From: Agapanthus africanus
Taxonomy: Eukaryota; Streptophyta; Magnoliopsida; Asparagales; Amaryllidaceae
Direction: 5' to 3'
DNA: 64,000 nt
Assembly: GCA_030015575.1 (NCBI GenBank)
Contig: JASDDO010000016.1
Coordinates: forward strand, 107,217,241-107,281,240
Positions 21,880 to 33,988 of the stretch are shown here, in pieces. The position numbers and the translations under genes are program-made. The first letter of the stretch is position 1, and every line of letters starts with the position of its first letter. The notes under the pieces were generated by a model. That model did not search any database and was not told the DNA's origin. It worked only from the letters and a program-made list of their open reading frames with translations.

Positions 21880-21883
21880 ACTT

Positions 21884-24800
21884 TGTCACGACCCGAAAGA
21901 GCACGTGACTGGCCCTTGGACCATATGAAGTCTATATGACCCCATCTGATCCAAGTAAGCCAAAAGCCCAGAAGTCTAAAACCATTTAAAGAGTAAATAA
22001 GAAAAAATGGTTTTTAAGGAAGCGAAGGAAAACATGTTTGAAGTCAAGGTTTTTAAATAACTAAGCCGAATGTGCATTTTTTAAAAGGTAAAGTCTTTTC
22101 TAAAAATTTCGGCAGAGTTTCTTTTGTAAATACTGGCCCCGAACGGGGTTCAACAAGAACAATATATATACAATGATAAAAGGCATCCCCAAGCGGGAGC
22201 TAGCTCTTCGTCAATCGACGGTCACAACCACACAAGCAATATAATAATATACAACGCCAAGGGGCGAGGATCAAAACCCAAAAAGAAACTCAAAACAGGC
22301 AGAAAACCATAATACTACAAGCGCGACTCTAAGGTCGGAATAATACATCACTAGTGTCTAAGTCTGAAACAATATACAGGTTTTGGTTGATGGAATTTCT
22401 AGATACAATGAATAAATAATGTACAATGGCGGTTCTGATACAAAGAACCCACCTACCAAAGCAAGACACCCGTAATGGAAGCAATGTGCCCGAAAAGCCG
22501 CAATGAAATCTGTACGGAAAAACCTGCAAGAACTGTGGCACAACGGGGGTGAGTTGCCAACTCGTGAATAGAAAATATCGACAAGCAGAGATCGAATGTA
22601 TGACCCATCCTAGGTCAATACGATCAGATATAAGAACCTCTATATGAATAAGTCTGAAGCATGCTAAACTGGCAATGAAATCTCTATACATGAGTGTAGT
22701 GCCAAGTGCTCGTGCCAATGCCTCAGGTAGTAACATATCATAAATGCGAGGTATGATCAAGGTAATCAAATATGCATGTACGTGGATCCCGTCCACTCGT
22801 CACCCAATGACAATACCCATCATGCATGTAAATATCATCAGCATATGCATGGAAATATGAGGATATAAACCACCTGTGTCCCTCGCGACACGTCAAAATC
22901 ATGGAACCGGAGTGTCCAGCATCGACACTCGAAAACATCATGAAAACTGTGCCCAGCATCGGCACGTAAATCCTCATATAACGGGCTCCGTCAGTCCGGA
23001 CCAGCCCACGGCTCTATCTGCGGAATCGGCCCTCGGCCCCAGCAGTACGCCTATATCCATCTATCGACTCTGGTTGGTATCCTCCGGATAACCACCAGGT
23101 CCAACCGATCACCGATAGGTAGTAGTCCCTCTGCCAGGCTCACCGTCTACTACACAGCGAAACCGTTCTCGCCCCGGGGTACCATACCGGGTCCACCATG
23201 TACCCGCAATCGGCCTCATCCGCCTCCTCGAATCGGGTTTCACATGTCGCTCTCAGCACCGAGAAAACACATGGTGGACGCACTGAAATATCATATCAAG
23301 GGTAACCGGGTTTTTAAAACAATTACATATTCTCTTTTGAAATACCCACGGTTCCCAAATCCAGAAATATCATGGAATCAACATATCTCAATGCGTATAA
23401 TCAAAAGCATGATGTATGCGACATGTAAAGAAAGGTAAGCATATCAGCAAGTCATGCAACATGGAATAGTAATGTGCATATGTCGAGGGAAACCGCTCCT
23501 TTTAAAATGAATCAGTTTTAACGAATATCTTGCGGTCCCCAAATCTCTAATCAAGTCAGAATCATCTAAGTATGTGTACAGGTATAAGTGTACAATATGC
23601 CATGCAAGAATCGTATCAGGAATGCAACAGTACTACAGTGTAGTGGCATGGCAATTATCGATGATGAAGTGTGTGAGCCGGCAAATAGTATACGTGGAAC
23701 ATACGCATCATCGATAATGGTGCTGGTGTCCTAACAGCATGATGGTAATATAATAATAAGCACAAGTAATGCGATGCAAATAATATGAATATGCGCAATC
23801 GAATAATCAACGCAACAGTAAAGAATCTGCCTCAATAACTATATCATGCACCCTTGCCTTTTGAAATAAGACGAATCAGGGTTTTTAGTAAAATAAGGGC
23901 TACGGTGTTTTAAGAACAGATGCTACATTTTGAAAATATCCGTAGAATCCCTTTTGCCTATCTTTAAAATATCCCCGATTCGTTAGTTTTGAAATAGGTA
24001 TGACTCGGGTCTAGTCTAACACCTACTATGCGAACTACAGACCCAACTATCAAGTCAATCGGCAGGGTAAGGAAACCACCTAAATCTGAGTCAATATACA
24101 TATAATTATACAGTAGTCGGTGATCTCGCATCAATAGTATCACGTACGATACAATATATCATATAACCTCATCGAGTCATGAGTGCGGATCTAACATCAA
24201 TATAAAGCTCGTACGGTAAATCGTCGTACGACATCCCATTAGTTGGGTACGGGTCAATATCACCTTCATCTCACCACATATCAGGTATCACTACCATCAT
24301 ATCACAAAATCTAGGGTACAGATCTAAGTCTAGTGCAATCGATACCGTTTATACAAGTAGGAAGGCGGGGTAAAACACATGCCCAAAAGCCCGCTAAAGT
24401 ATCCTGTCGTATCTCCCATACGAATTCTGTCATATCGCCGATCTTACGGCCTCAATCAACCCTCATCGACTCAACTCAATCTCAAGTATCATCCTCAATC
24501 CCGTATATGAACACATAGTCCCATACCCATGTGTAGATATACACACCTCTATATGCGCACAGATAAATGAAAGAATGCATGCAAATATATGTGTACGTGT
24601 ATGTGTGGGTGCAACCACTACTCTAGGGTTTCGCACTATACTAAACCAATCCATCTTATCACCAATAATACTATTATTACCATCAATAATCCTAAACAAC
24701 ACATAATAAATATATGTGTGTATACGTATTCGTATACATCACCACGGACTGCGGGGGTGCTATACGCCATCCACCCGACTTCTCCCCGTAGATATAATAT

Positions 24801-26260
24801 ACTCACCTGGTCTTCGCTTTCTGAAATCGATGACGCCATGCTCCAATGCCTCGGAATCCTTGCGAGGGTACCTAGAATAATAAACAGTCGCAATACGTAT
24901 TAAAATCGAGGCAGAAAACCGATACAGCGCACAGTGTGCTCATAGGTTGGAACCTATGGCCTAAACGTGCAAATCAATCAAACAATCCCCGTTGTCGATG
25001 TACGAACACCTGAAAACCAAATACAAATCCAAATATCAAGAAAGTACGTTTTAAAATACGGAAAACATCGCCTAAAACATGCTAAAATGCTCCCAGATTT
25101 TCCCCAGGTGACAATTTGCCAAAACTACATATATGAGGGGTCTAATTTAGTGCAAAATGAGCCATAGAACAAAAATGAACCCATTCCCCCTACTCTGGCC
25201 GCAAATTGCGGCCATAATGATTAAATCTACGGCCGGGGTTTTGAGTTAGGGGCTCGGGTCTTGGTGGTAGCTTCCTAGGTGCCTGAACGACTCACTGTCA
25301 GCTCAATTTTATTTTAGGGGTCCCGGGGTGATAGCAGATTCCTAAAAGCTTCACAGATTTCACAATATCTCCCTTATCGGTTTTCTAAATCCGTATTCCG
25401 GATTTCAAATCTCAGGTTTGGGTCTCAATTCCATCACAAGGGTATTTGTGCAGCCTCTACTAAGCTCAATTTCACACTACACTCACAATTTCCTCAAACC
25501 CTAACTAGGTTTCCTTCAAGTCTACCGCACCACCCGATATCGATTCAATTTTTAACATAGGGTTACAAGTAACGCAAAAACTAATCTAATGATCCAGAAA
25601 TTACCTCATTTGGCAACTCAAGAATTTTCTTGAGTTGCTCCAAGTGGCCAAAATCCATGCTTTCTTGGTCCATCGTAAAGGTCTTGAGCTTGTGCACACT
25701 TTTATTGAAATGAGAGTTGGGTTTTGGAGTTGTTTTAGAGGTGTTTAGAGGGTTTGAAGAGGGGAGGGAGGTGAGGTGCAGGAGCAGCAGCAATGGAGGG
25801 AGAGGGAGGGGAAAATGAGGGGAGGAAAATGCCTAAGGGTTTGGTCAAATAAGCCCATACCTCTCTCTCACCAAACCTCATTCTTTATTCTTTTCTCTTT
25901 TCTTTTTCTTATTCTCTCACAATCCTTCTCCCAAGAATAGTAAACCCAAAGTGAAACCAATGAAACAAAAAATGCAACACATGTGTAAAAATGATACGTG
26001 CATGCTTTGCACAAAATAGCCAAAAATCCGATTAGCGATTTTTAATCGCGATTAGCGCTAAATTAGCATATAATTGATCACAAACACTTAAAAATGGCAT
26101 AATTCCAATAAATACCCCAACTTAGAATTTTCCATGATTTTCCATAATTTTTCTCCATTTATTTGTATTTCATTATGCCAGAATATTAAAATATTCAATA
26201 AAATAATATTAAATTATAAAAATTCCCAAAAATAATATTTTATTATTTTGAAACGTTACA
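21884..26260 (-). repeat. 5' LTR of element E, complete
   Basis: 4377 bp from TGTCACGACC to cgttaca on the plus strand. It retains the 1384-bp section (22707-24090) lost from the other LTR. It is AT-rich at its right end (26100-26260), which is the upstream end in its own orientation. No gene is recognised; frames such as about 22329-22796 (minus) are LTR sequence. Confidence 0.93.
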
Positions 26261-26265
26261 TGGGA

Positions 26266-28950
26266 GAACTGAACCCGTTCTCCATGAACGAAATCCGCAA
26301 ATATGAAGATGCCAAATACTTCTTACCGGATTTCGAGGACACGGAGAGGTGTCACAAGTCGGAGAACAAAGCTAACGCCACCATCCCTGTCTTCAACAGT
26401 AATACCGAGGAGGAAGAGGAGATAGTTTATTCGGGTCCGTCCCAATACAACAAGCCGGGACCATCCGCTCCTACGTTGATCTTTGGTAGTGACTCGGAAG
26501 ATGATGTCCATGATATATTCTCTGCTCGGCCTTCAATACAAACATCCGCTGATGAAGAGCAAAGTCTGCAAGTCGCCATGGTGCCACGTAAACACCATAA
26601 AGATCTGGATACGCTCGATACCTACAGTGTAGAGGAGCTGCGGACGTTCTATGTCCCTCCCAGGCGAGAAGGCAAAAAGGCAATTCTATTCTACCGCTCT
26701 GAAGAAACCAAAGTGGAGAAAGAAATCTGGCACGGTATGGATCCTATGCTTGACAGGCTTCAGCCCATCCGTCTCCCTAGATATTATACAGAAGGCTTGA
26801 AAAGGCTGTTGAAGCGCCAGGGGATATCCTTCAAACAGACCGCTCGAAAAGCCAAATTCTATGACAGGGTTTGGAACGTCCCCGGAACTCAGCACAAGTT
26901 GCCTAGTGGGAGGATGGAAACAATCGGGCTCGGATACATTCGGTCCAAGAAACGAGAGCTGCTCCGCGACTGTTACGTCGTACATAACTTCAATGAAGAA
27001 GCGGATGCTCAATGGGAGGACGTTAATACTGAACTAGTAAAAGTTCCTGAGGCAAAGGTGCCCAGTCCGTCGTTCGAAGAACAAATGGACAAGCTTATAA
27101 GGGAAGCTGGTCAAAAAGTCCGAGACAACCACAACCGCGAAATGGCAATCTACGAGAAAGCCAAAATGCAACGCATCCTCCAACAGGCCGTGAAAGATGA
27201 AAATGCTATTCCCTGGCAACCTATTATAAAAAAGGATCGACGCAGAGGCAGAAACAAGTCGAAACGCGAAAAAGACTCTCAACAGCAACAAAGCGGGACT
27301 AAGAAGCCACGCAAGCGGGAATCGAGCGGTTCCGATCTATCCCTTGTGAAGAAAATGGGTCGAACGTACTCTTTTCTTCGGGACAAGACAAAGAAGATAC
27401 TTGACCGAGCTATAAAATACCAGATGCTTACACTGCCGGAGTCCAAGCACCCTGAGCAAGCAGGCAAAGTCTCACACCCAAACTATTGCTCTTATTACCG
27501 AGTAATAGGGCACCCTCTCAAAGACTGCTTCACCTTTAAGAATTGGGTCGAAGATCAGTACCAGCTCGACAAGTTCGCTCTGTCTAACAACTGGAGGGTA
27601 ACGCCACCACAGAAGCACGAACCCAAAGCCATGAAAGAAGAACCAACTCCACATTGGTCTTGGAAGCGAATTCGTACTTGTCACATGATAACAATATCAA
27701 AAGAAGAGCCCGAGAACATAGATGACCTTCCCAGGTGCTTCGGAAACAGCAACGATGAGGTGGTCTCAGAATTTCCACCAGCACCGAAAGAGCTGGAAGA
27801 TGGAATACATACCACTGCAGATAACCTTAAGAAAATTGAGTTGGGGACGGCGAACGACCCGCGACCGACATTCGTCAGCGAGCTGCTATCTGAAGAAAGG
27901 GTGGCTGCGTTAAAAGACGTGCTTGTACAGCATAGAGATTGCTTCGCATGGAACTATTCCGAAATGCCGGGACTAGATCCAGAAATTGCTGTGCACAAAT
28001 TGGCGATATCCCCGGACGTCAAGCCAGTCAAACAGGCACCGAGAAGAATGCGGATCGAGCTTGAGATGAGCATCAACGCCGAAGTCAAGAAGTTAATCGA
28101 CTCTGGCTTCATCCAAGAAGTTCAATATCCCGAATGGATCGCCAACATCGTCCCAGTGATGAAGAAAAATGGGACAGTGCGCATATGCGTGGACTTCCGG
28201 GATCTCAGTAAAGCCTGCTCGAAGGATGATTTCCCAGTGCCAGTCACCGAGCTGATGATAGATAACACGTCCACTCATGAGGTTTTCTCCTTCATGGACG
28301 GCTCATCAGGGTATAATCAGATAAAGATGCATCCCGAAGACCAGAAGCACACCACTTTCAGGATCCCTTTGGGTATATTCTGCTACAAGGTGATGCCCTT
28401 CGGTCTAAAGAATGCCGGTGCCACATATCAGAGGGCCATAACGAAGATCTTCGATGACCTTATACATGAAATCGTCGAATGCTATATCGACGACCTCGTG
28501 GTTAAGAGCAAATCATATGAGGAACATCTCGAGCATCTAAAGACCGTATTTCGACGCCTTCGACAATACAACTTGAAGATGAACCCTCTCAAGTGCGCAT
28601 TCGGAGTCTCCTCGGGCAAATTCCTAGGATTCATCGTCCGACACCGGGGTATCGAAATAGATCCGTCAAAGATCAAGGCGATCATGGAAATGCCTTCGCC
28701 AAGGACTCTCAAACAATTGCGGTCTCTCCAAAGGAAGCTCGCGTACATCCGGCGATTTATAGCCAATCTTTCAGGCAAGTGCCGTCCTTACAGCCACCTG
28801 ATGAAGAAGGGAACCCCGTTCGTCTGGGATCAAAAATGCCAAAGCGCGCTAGACGAAATCAAGCAGTACTTGCAAAATCCGCCAGTGCTGGCTGCTCTGG
28901 TCAAGGGAAGGCCCTCATTCTTTATACGACCGCCCTCGAAGGTTCTTTAG
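26266..28950 (+). pseudogene. pol: Tat-A pol: knuckle module and reverse transcriptase
   Basis: Resumes the Tat-A frame after element E. An acidic linker (EEEEEIVYSG near 26405) leads to a third knuckle module at about 27346-27600, in which the second ligand His is Tyr. RT starts near 27990 (VKPVKQAPRRMR) and has PVMKKNGTVRICVDFRDL, FSFMDGSSGYNQIKMHPED and catalytic YIDD at 28483-28494, followed by the thumb and the PPV...L link to RNase H. The frame ends at 28950 because a one-nucleotide indel between about 28905 and 28925 shifts it; the copy in Tat-D keeps the frame there. The RT domain itself is intact. It copies the element RNA into DNA. Confidence 0.9.
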
Positions 28951-29369
28951 GCGCTTTATGGGCGCAAGAGAACGATCAAGGGAAAGAAAGAGCACTCTAC
29001 TATTTGAGTCGGGTTCTACCGGGGGCAGAAAGCAACTATTCCTCCATTGAAAAACACTACCTGGCGTTGATCTTCGCGATAACAAAGCTCAGGCACTATG
29101 CTTTGGCGCATGAAGTCCGTCTCATTTCGAAGGTGGAACCCCTTAAATATTTAATGTCGAAGGCCATATTGACGGGACGACTCGCTAAATGGGCCCTACT
29201 CTTGATGGAGTTCGCGATAACCTATCAACCTCTCAAGGCAGTAAAAGGCCAGGCTATTGCTGACTTTCTCATTGAGCATCCGGTACCTGCCGATTCTCCT
29301 CTGAATTGTGATCTGCCAGACGAACATGTGTTTGACGCGATCGACGGTGGTGATACCCGATGGGAGCTT
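28905..29369 (+). pseudogene. pol: Tat-A RNase H (retrotransposon type)
   Basis: In the frame after the indel: an L-Y-T-T-A-L-E-G-S-L-G-A-L start, ALYYLSRVLPGAESNYSSIE, KHYLALIFAITKLRHYALAH and a GRLAKWALLLMEF end, as in RNase H of Ty3/gypsy. It would degrade RNA in the RNA-DNA hybrid. It stays open up to TAA 29370-29372, where the next domain begins. Confidence 0.85.
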
Positions 29370-29687
29370 TAATTCGATGGAGCATCTTCCATGAAGAAGC
29401 GCAAACAAAGTACGCCCATATTCAAATCAGGGGTAGGCCTTATCTTCGTGACTCCACAAGGAGGGATAATGCGCTTTGCCTTCTCCTTAACAGAGCCGAG
29501 GACGAACAATGAAGCCGAATACGAAGCTTTGATAGCAGGCCTTGAGATCTCCATCGACATAGGAATTGAAAACCTTCTCATATACGGAGACTCCCAACTG
29601 GTCGTCAGTCTGGTAAACGGCGAATACCAAACGTGCAAACCAGAGCTGGTGAAGTACGGCAAAAAGGTGCAACAACTGTTGACCTAA
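29370..29687 (+). pseudogene. Tat-A second, archaeal-type RNase H (aRNH)
   Basis: A second RNase H-like domain: FDGASS (first catalytic Asp), TNNEAEYEALIAGLE (catalytic Glu) and IYGDSQLVV (second Asp). Dual RNase H with an archaeal/plant-like second copy is a recognised mark of the Tat lineage. The TAA at 29370-29372 replaces the Tyr of W-E-L-Y-F-D, and the TAA at 29685-29687 replaces a Gln that is present in Tat-D. Confidence 0.83.
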
Positions 29688-30394
29688 ATCCCTTCCTACA
29701 CTTTGGAAAACATACCGCGCGCGGAAAACAGCAAAGCGGACGCGTTGTCCAAGCTCGCTAAAGAACTGGCTGACGAGAACCTCGATGACGTCAGAATCGT
29801 GGTACAAAGCCGTCGGGTGCTTGCCCCAGCAGAAATATCTCCGGAAACATCCGAAGAAGAGGAAGTGACTGAGCAGAAGACCCTGCAAGTAAAAGACCGG
29901 GAAGAGGCTGAGGATTGGAGAGAAGTCTTTATAGACTACTTCAAATACCGTCGAATGCCCGAAGATGTATCCTCAAGACATCAGCTTATGAAACGAGCTC
30001 TATCTTTCGCCTTCGTCAATGATACTCTGTACAAGAGGTCGTTTGATTCTCTGTGATTGAGATGCCTGGGACCTGAGGAAGCGAAAAGAGTCGTTCAGAA
30101 AGTTCACGATGGACTCTGCGGTTCTCACCAAGCAGGCCCGAAGATGAAGTTGAAGATTAAACGGATGGGCTACTACTGGCCCACGATGATTCAGGATTGC
30201 CTCGAATATGCGAAGCAATGCCACTCATGCCAAATCCATGGGGACTTCATCCATCAGCATCCAAATCCACTACATCCAACGGTGGCTAGTTGGTCGTTCG
30301 AAATGTGGGGAACTGACATAGTCGGCCCTATCGAACCGGCATCGTCCAAGGGACCTCGTTTCATCCTGGCAACGATGATTACTTCTCCAAATAA
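29688..30394 (+). pseudogene. int: Tat-A integrase, N-terminal zinc finger and first part of core
   Basis: A linker (SKADALSKLAKELADENLDD) is followed by an HHCC finger (HDGLCGSHQAGPK...CHSCQIHG, about 30105-30240) and the first catalytic Asp in GTDIVGPIE near 30310. Lesions: TGA at 30054-30056 for the Trp found in Tat-D; a one-base loss near 30373 that shifts the frame; and TAA at 30392-30394 for a Trp of the SKWAEAV motif. Confidence 0.85.
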
Positions 30395-31165
30395 GCAGAA
30401 GCAGTACCGTTGAGGGAAGTGAAGACGGAGAATATCCTCCATTTCTTCAAGACACACGTCATATATCGGTTTGGAACTCCGCAACGGATCATCTCCGATA
30501 ACGGGCCAGCCTACAGAAACCACAAGATCAACCGCTTTGCGCAACAACACAACATAGACTGGAGATATTCCTCAGTTTATAATCCGCGAGCTAACGGTCT
30601 AGCTGAGGCCTTCAATAAGACCTTGACAAAGATCATGAAGAAGACGGTGTCCCGAAACAAGAAAGACTGGCATGAGAGACTGCAAGAAGCTCTCTGGGCG
30701 TACAGAACTACGTTCAAGACGGCCACGAACACAACGCCATACGCGTTGGTATTCGGTACAGAAGCAGTACTCCCCCTCGAGATAGAGTTACCTTCTCTAC
30801 GGGTGGCAGTCCACTACGAGCTGATAGACGAAGAAAATGCTCACCTTCGGATTGAGGAGCTTGATGCCCTCGATGAAACACGTCTAATAGCGCAACAAAA
30901 TCTGGAGGCTTATAAGGCAAAGATGACGCGCTCATATGAAAGATTGACTTGGCCGAGGACATTCCGCCAAGGCGAGCTCGTGCTAGTGGTCAAAAGACCT
31001 ATGATCCCCAATCGCGCCAAGCGGGGAAAATTCGAGCCAAATTATGAAGGCCCGTACATCATAGACAAGGTCTACCAGGGTGGAGCCTATCTGCTCATGG
31101 ATATGCACGGTGAAAGGCCTTTCAGGCCAATAAACGGTCACTTCCTGAAGAAATACTACGCTTAA
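30395..31165 (+). pseudogene. int: Tat-A integrase, rest of core and GPY/F C-terminal domain
   Basis: The open frame has the second catalytic Asp in SDNGPAYRNHK and the Glu in NGLAEAFNKT, the conserved LWAYRTTFKTATNTTPYALVFG segment, and a C-terminal GPY/F domain (EGPYIIDKVYQGGAYLLMD). No chromodomain follows; the protein ends with H-F-L-K-K-Y-Y-A. It would insert the cDNA into the genome. Confidence 0.88.
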
Positions 31166-32830
31166 TGAGCCACAGCCTAGGTCAATGATAGATGACGACG
31201 ACTATGTCCGCTCGCTATCTTCCTAAGCTCAAACTCTATAAGCGGTAGCCGGCCTTCTCCTGATGGACCGAAACGTCCTTACACTAATGACGGACCACTA
31301 CGTCCTAAAATTGGCTGTTGACCGAGATGTCGATAAACTACGGTGGATTGAAACATCACAAAGACGATAAAAAAAAAATAATAAACGGTATGTCCATAAG
31401 CAAAATGGGCACGGATGAAAACCCGAAAGGGCTCCGTGAGTAAAAACAGCAGGGTTACCGGCGAGTGTTCATGAAAACCCGAAAGGGCGCGACCTCGTTA
31501 AAAAAAATAGAATAAAAAGAATAAATAATAATAATAATAAAAAAAACGGTACGTCCATAAGCAAAATGTGCACGGATGAAAACCCGAAAGGGCTCCGTGA
31601 GTAAAAACAGCAGGACTACCGGCGAGTGTTTGTGAAAACCCGAAAGGGCGCAATCTCGTTAAAGGACACTTACAGGGTCCTCTCGACCTTGTAAGGAGAA
31701 ATCACCCGCGTGAGATCCTTACGACTCACAAGGGTGCAACACACTTAGGGATCCTCACGATTCCTAAGGAGAAAATACACTTGCGAGATCCTCACGACTC
31801 GTAAGGAGAACTCGCTTATGGGACCCTTACGGCTCATGAGATTTGAAAGTCTTAAGTTACAGAGACCTAAACCTGTGCTTAAGCAACCCCCACAATCTTC
31901 GATACTGTCCTACAAGTGGTTCAATACTGACCCTTGTATACAATCCACGGGCGCGAATAAACATTTCCCTAACCAAGTCCCACCCATGGCTAGGGATATG
32001 TCCATATGGTGAACAACCCTTATAAGTCCTCTCGACTGATAAGGAGAAAACCCTTTTGTAAGATCCTTATGACTTACAGGGGAACATACACTTAGGAATC
32101 CTCACGACCCCTAAGGAGAAAACACACCTACGAGATCCTCACGACTTGTAGGGAGAAATACCTTTGTGAGACCCTTATGGTTCATGAAGTCAAAAGCCTT
32201 AGTCAACGGGACATTAACCCTGTTCGCTAAGCCTCCTTTGTTCGACATCGACAGAGGCAAATGATGATTCGCTCCTGGCAATATCCCAGTTGTAGCGGTG
32301 CTGATGCCGAAATCGGTGTCTTATTTCAGGTTTACGGCGAAAAGCCAGTAGGCCGCACATGCATACGAAATAGCCGAAATGATAGGGCAACTTGCAATAA
32401 AAAAGCAGCAAGTAAAAACGTATGCACACAAAATAGCTGAAATGATTGGGCAACTCGCAATAAAAAGCAGCGAGTAAAAAATAAAATAAACAGCCGAAAT
32501 GATTGGGCACCGCGAAAAATAGCCGAAATGATTGGGCAATCGCGACCTTCGCGATATAAAAGCTAAAATGATAGAGCATCACGGAAATAAAACAATAATA
32601 AAAAAAATGATGAATCTTTCGCCCTACAGGTGAGATCACATCGAACCCTGTATACAATCCAAGGGCGCAAACAAAGAGGGAACCATACCTTTCCAACAAG
32701 CTCCGCCAGAAAGCAAAGCCAAATCTCGACGGTTCACCAACGACCTAGAGACAACCATGACATTCGTCTCGATGCAGTAGACGCAGTGCCAGCAAACGAA
32801 GCGAAGATCAAATTCCTAGTTTCACGGTTT
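31166..32830. repeat. Repeat-rich 3' region of Tat-A after pol
   Basis: No gene. Layers from left to right: GGAC...GTCC units near 31260-31310; two copies, about 160 bp apart (from about 31384 and 31545), of a segment with cggatgaaaacccgaaaggg; about twenty degenerate units like gatcctcacgactcgtaagg (31670-32210); and a run of gccgaaatgattgggca units separated by A-rich spacers (32340-32580). All recur in the same order in Tat-D (58860-60200), so they belong to the element family. Confidence 0.8.
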
Positions 32831-32835
32831 TGACG

Positions 32836-33850
32836 GGAAACTAGCATCCTTGATGAGAGCCTCCTGATTTGCGTCGGCCCGCAGAGAAACCAGTGTCTCC
32901 GCAGGAATATTCCGATTCATTTCAACCCCGAAGAAACCAGTGTCTTCGGCAAAATCCTTCGACTCAGGGAAACGGTGTCCTTGACGAGAACATCCTGATT
33001 CGCGTCGACCCGCAGAGAAACTAGCATCTTTGCAGGAACACCTCGACTCGTTTCAACCCCAGGGAAACCAGTGTCCTTGGCAAATACCTCAATTCAGGGA
33101 AACTAGCATCCTTGATGAGAGCCTCTTGATTCGCGTCGGCCCGCAGAGAAACCAGTGTCTCCGCAGGAATACTCCGATTTGTTTCAACCCCGAAGAAACC
33201 AGTGTCTTCGGCAAAATCCGTCGACTCAGGGAAACCAGTGTCCTTAATGAGAACTTCTTGATTCGCGTCGACCCGCAGAGAAACTAGCGTCTTTGCAGGA
33301 ATACATCGATTCGTTTCAACCCCAGGGAAACTAGTGTCCTTGGCAAATACCTCAATTCAGGAAAACTAGCGTCCTTGATGAGAGCCTCCTGATTCGCATC
33401 GGCCCGCAGAGAAACCAGTGTCTCCGCAGGAATACTCTGATTCGTTTCAACCCCGAAGAAACCAGTGTCTTCGGCAAAATCCTTCAACTCAGGGAAACCA
33501 GTGTCCTTGACGAGAAAATCCTGATTCGCGTCGACCCGCAGAGAAACTAGCGTCTTTGCAGGAACACCTCGACTTGTTTCAACCCCAGGGAAACCAGTGT
33601 CCTCGGCAAATACCTCAATTCAGAGAAACTAGCGTCCTTGATGAGAGACTCCTGATTCGCGTCGGCCCGCAGAGAAACCTGTGTCTCTGCAGGAATACTC
33701 CGATTCGTTTCAACCTCGAGGAAACCAGCGTCCTCGGCAAAATACTTCAACTCAGGGAAATTAGTGTCCTTGACGAGAACTGCTCGATTCGTCTCGACCC
33801 GTGAAGAAATTAGTGTCTTCACGAGGACTTCCCGATTCGTTTCGACTTGG
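32836..33850. repeat. Hierarchical tandem repeat array in Tat-A
   Basis: About four copies of a roughly 263-bp unit, starting near 32837, 33098, 33361 and 33625. Each splits into two related halves of about 131 bp, and each half into about three subunits that begin gaaac[ct]agtgtc. Frames on both strands (for example about 33030-33287 plus and 33547-33822 minus) come from the repeat period. Confidence 0.85.
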
Positions 33851-33988
33851 AAGATAAAGCCTTAGGCAGCAGGGATTAAAAAACTTGTTTCCTAAGCACT
33901 GGGATCCTGCAAGTCGGTCTAAAACGGTCTCTTGCATACTATGCACGGGTCTCACTCTCCAAAGTCGAATCTCGACAAGGAGGGAAAC

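Larger units (their letters stand above)
17791..21883 (-). other. Non-coding internal domain of element E
   Basis: 4093 bp between the LTRs. No reading frame above about 120 codons and no gag, protease, RT or integrase motif was found in either direction. The part at about 18350-19440 is a field of short GTGCA/TGCAC inverted repeats. The part at 19500-21880 has more even base composition and may be a very decayed coding relic: on the minus strand DFTQMRCELIK-like and DFTQIRCESIE-like strings occur at about 20270-20310 and 21045-21090, but no domain can be named. A TA-rich stretch lies at 18150-18180. Confidence 0.7.
6157..26260 (-). mobile_element. Large non-coding LTR retrotransposon (LARD-like element E)
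   Basis: Element in reverse orientation: 4377-bp LTR at 21884-26260 (its 5' LTR) and the other LTR at 6157-17790, the latter split by copia-F. Ends are TGTAACG...CGTGACA on the minus strand. Orientation follows from the primer site (21868-21879) next to the right LTR and a purine tract next to the left one. The internal domain, 17791-21883, has no gag or pol that I can recognise on either strand. LTRs of about 4.4 kb with a roughly 4-kb non-coding interior match the description of LARDs in cereals; family membership is inference. LTR copies differ by about 35 substitutions in about 3 kb (by eye), so insertion is fairly recent. Enzymes must have come from another element. Confidence 0.88.

Noticed and set aside
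22329-22796. 155-codon minus-strand frame, with a shorter relative at 6602-7006
   Set aside because: Lies in the E LTR and is duplicated only because the two LTRs are copies; no domain and no independent support.
6157-26260. First reading of element E as plus-strand
   Set aside because: The primer site reads TGGTATCAGAGC on the minus strand next to the right LTR, and the purine tract is next to the left LTR.
33030-33822. Open frames of 67-91 codons on both strands
   Set aside because: Produced by the period of the 263-bp tandem array; the same peptide repeats in several frames.
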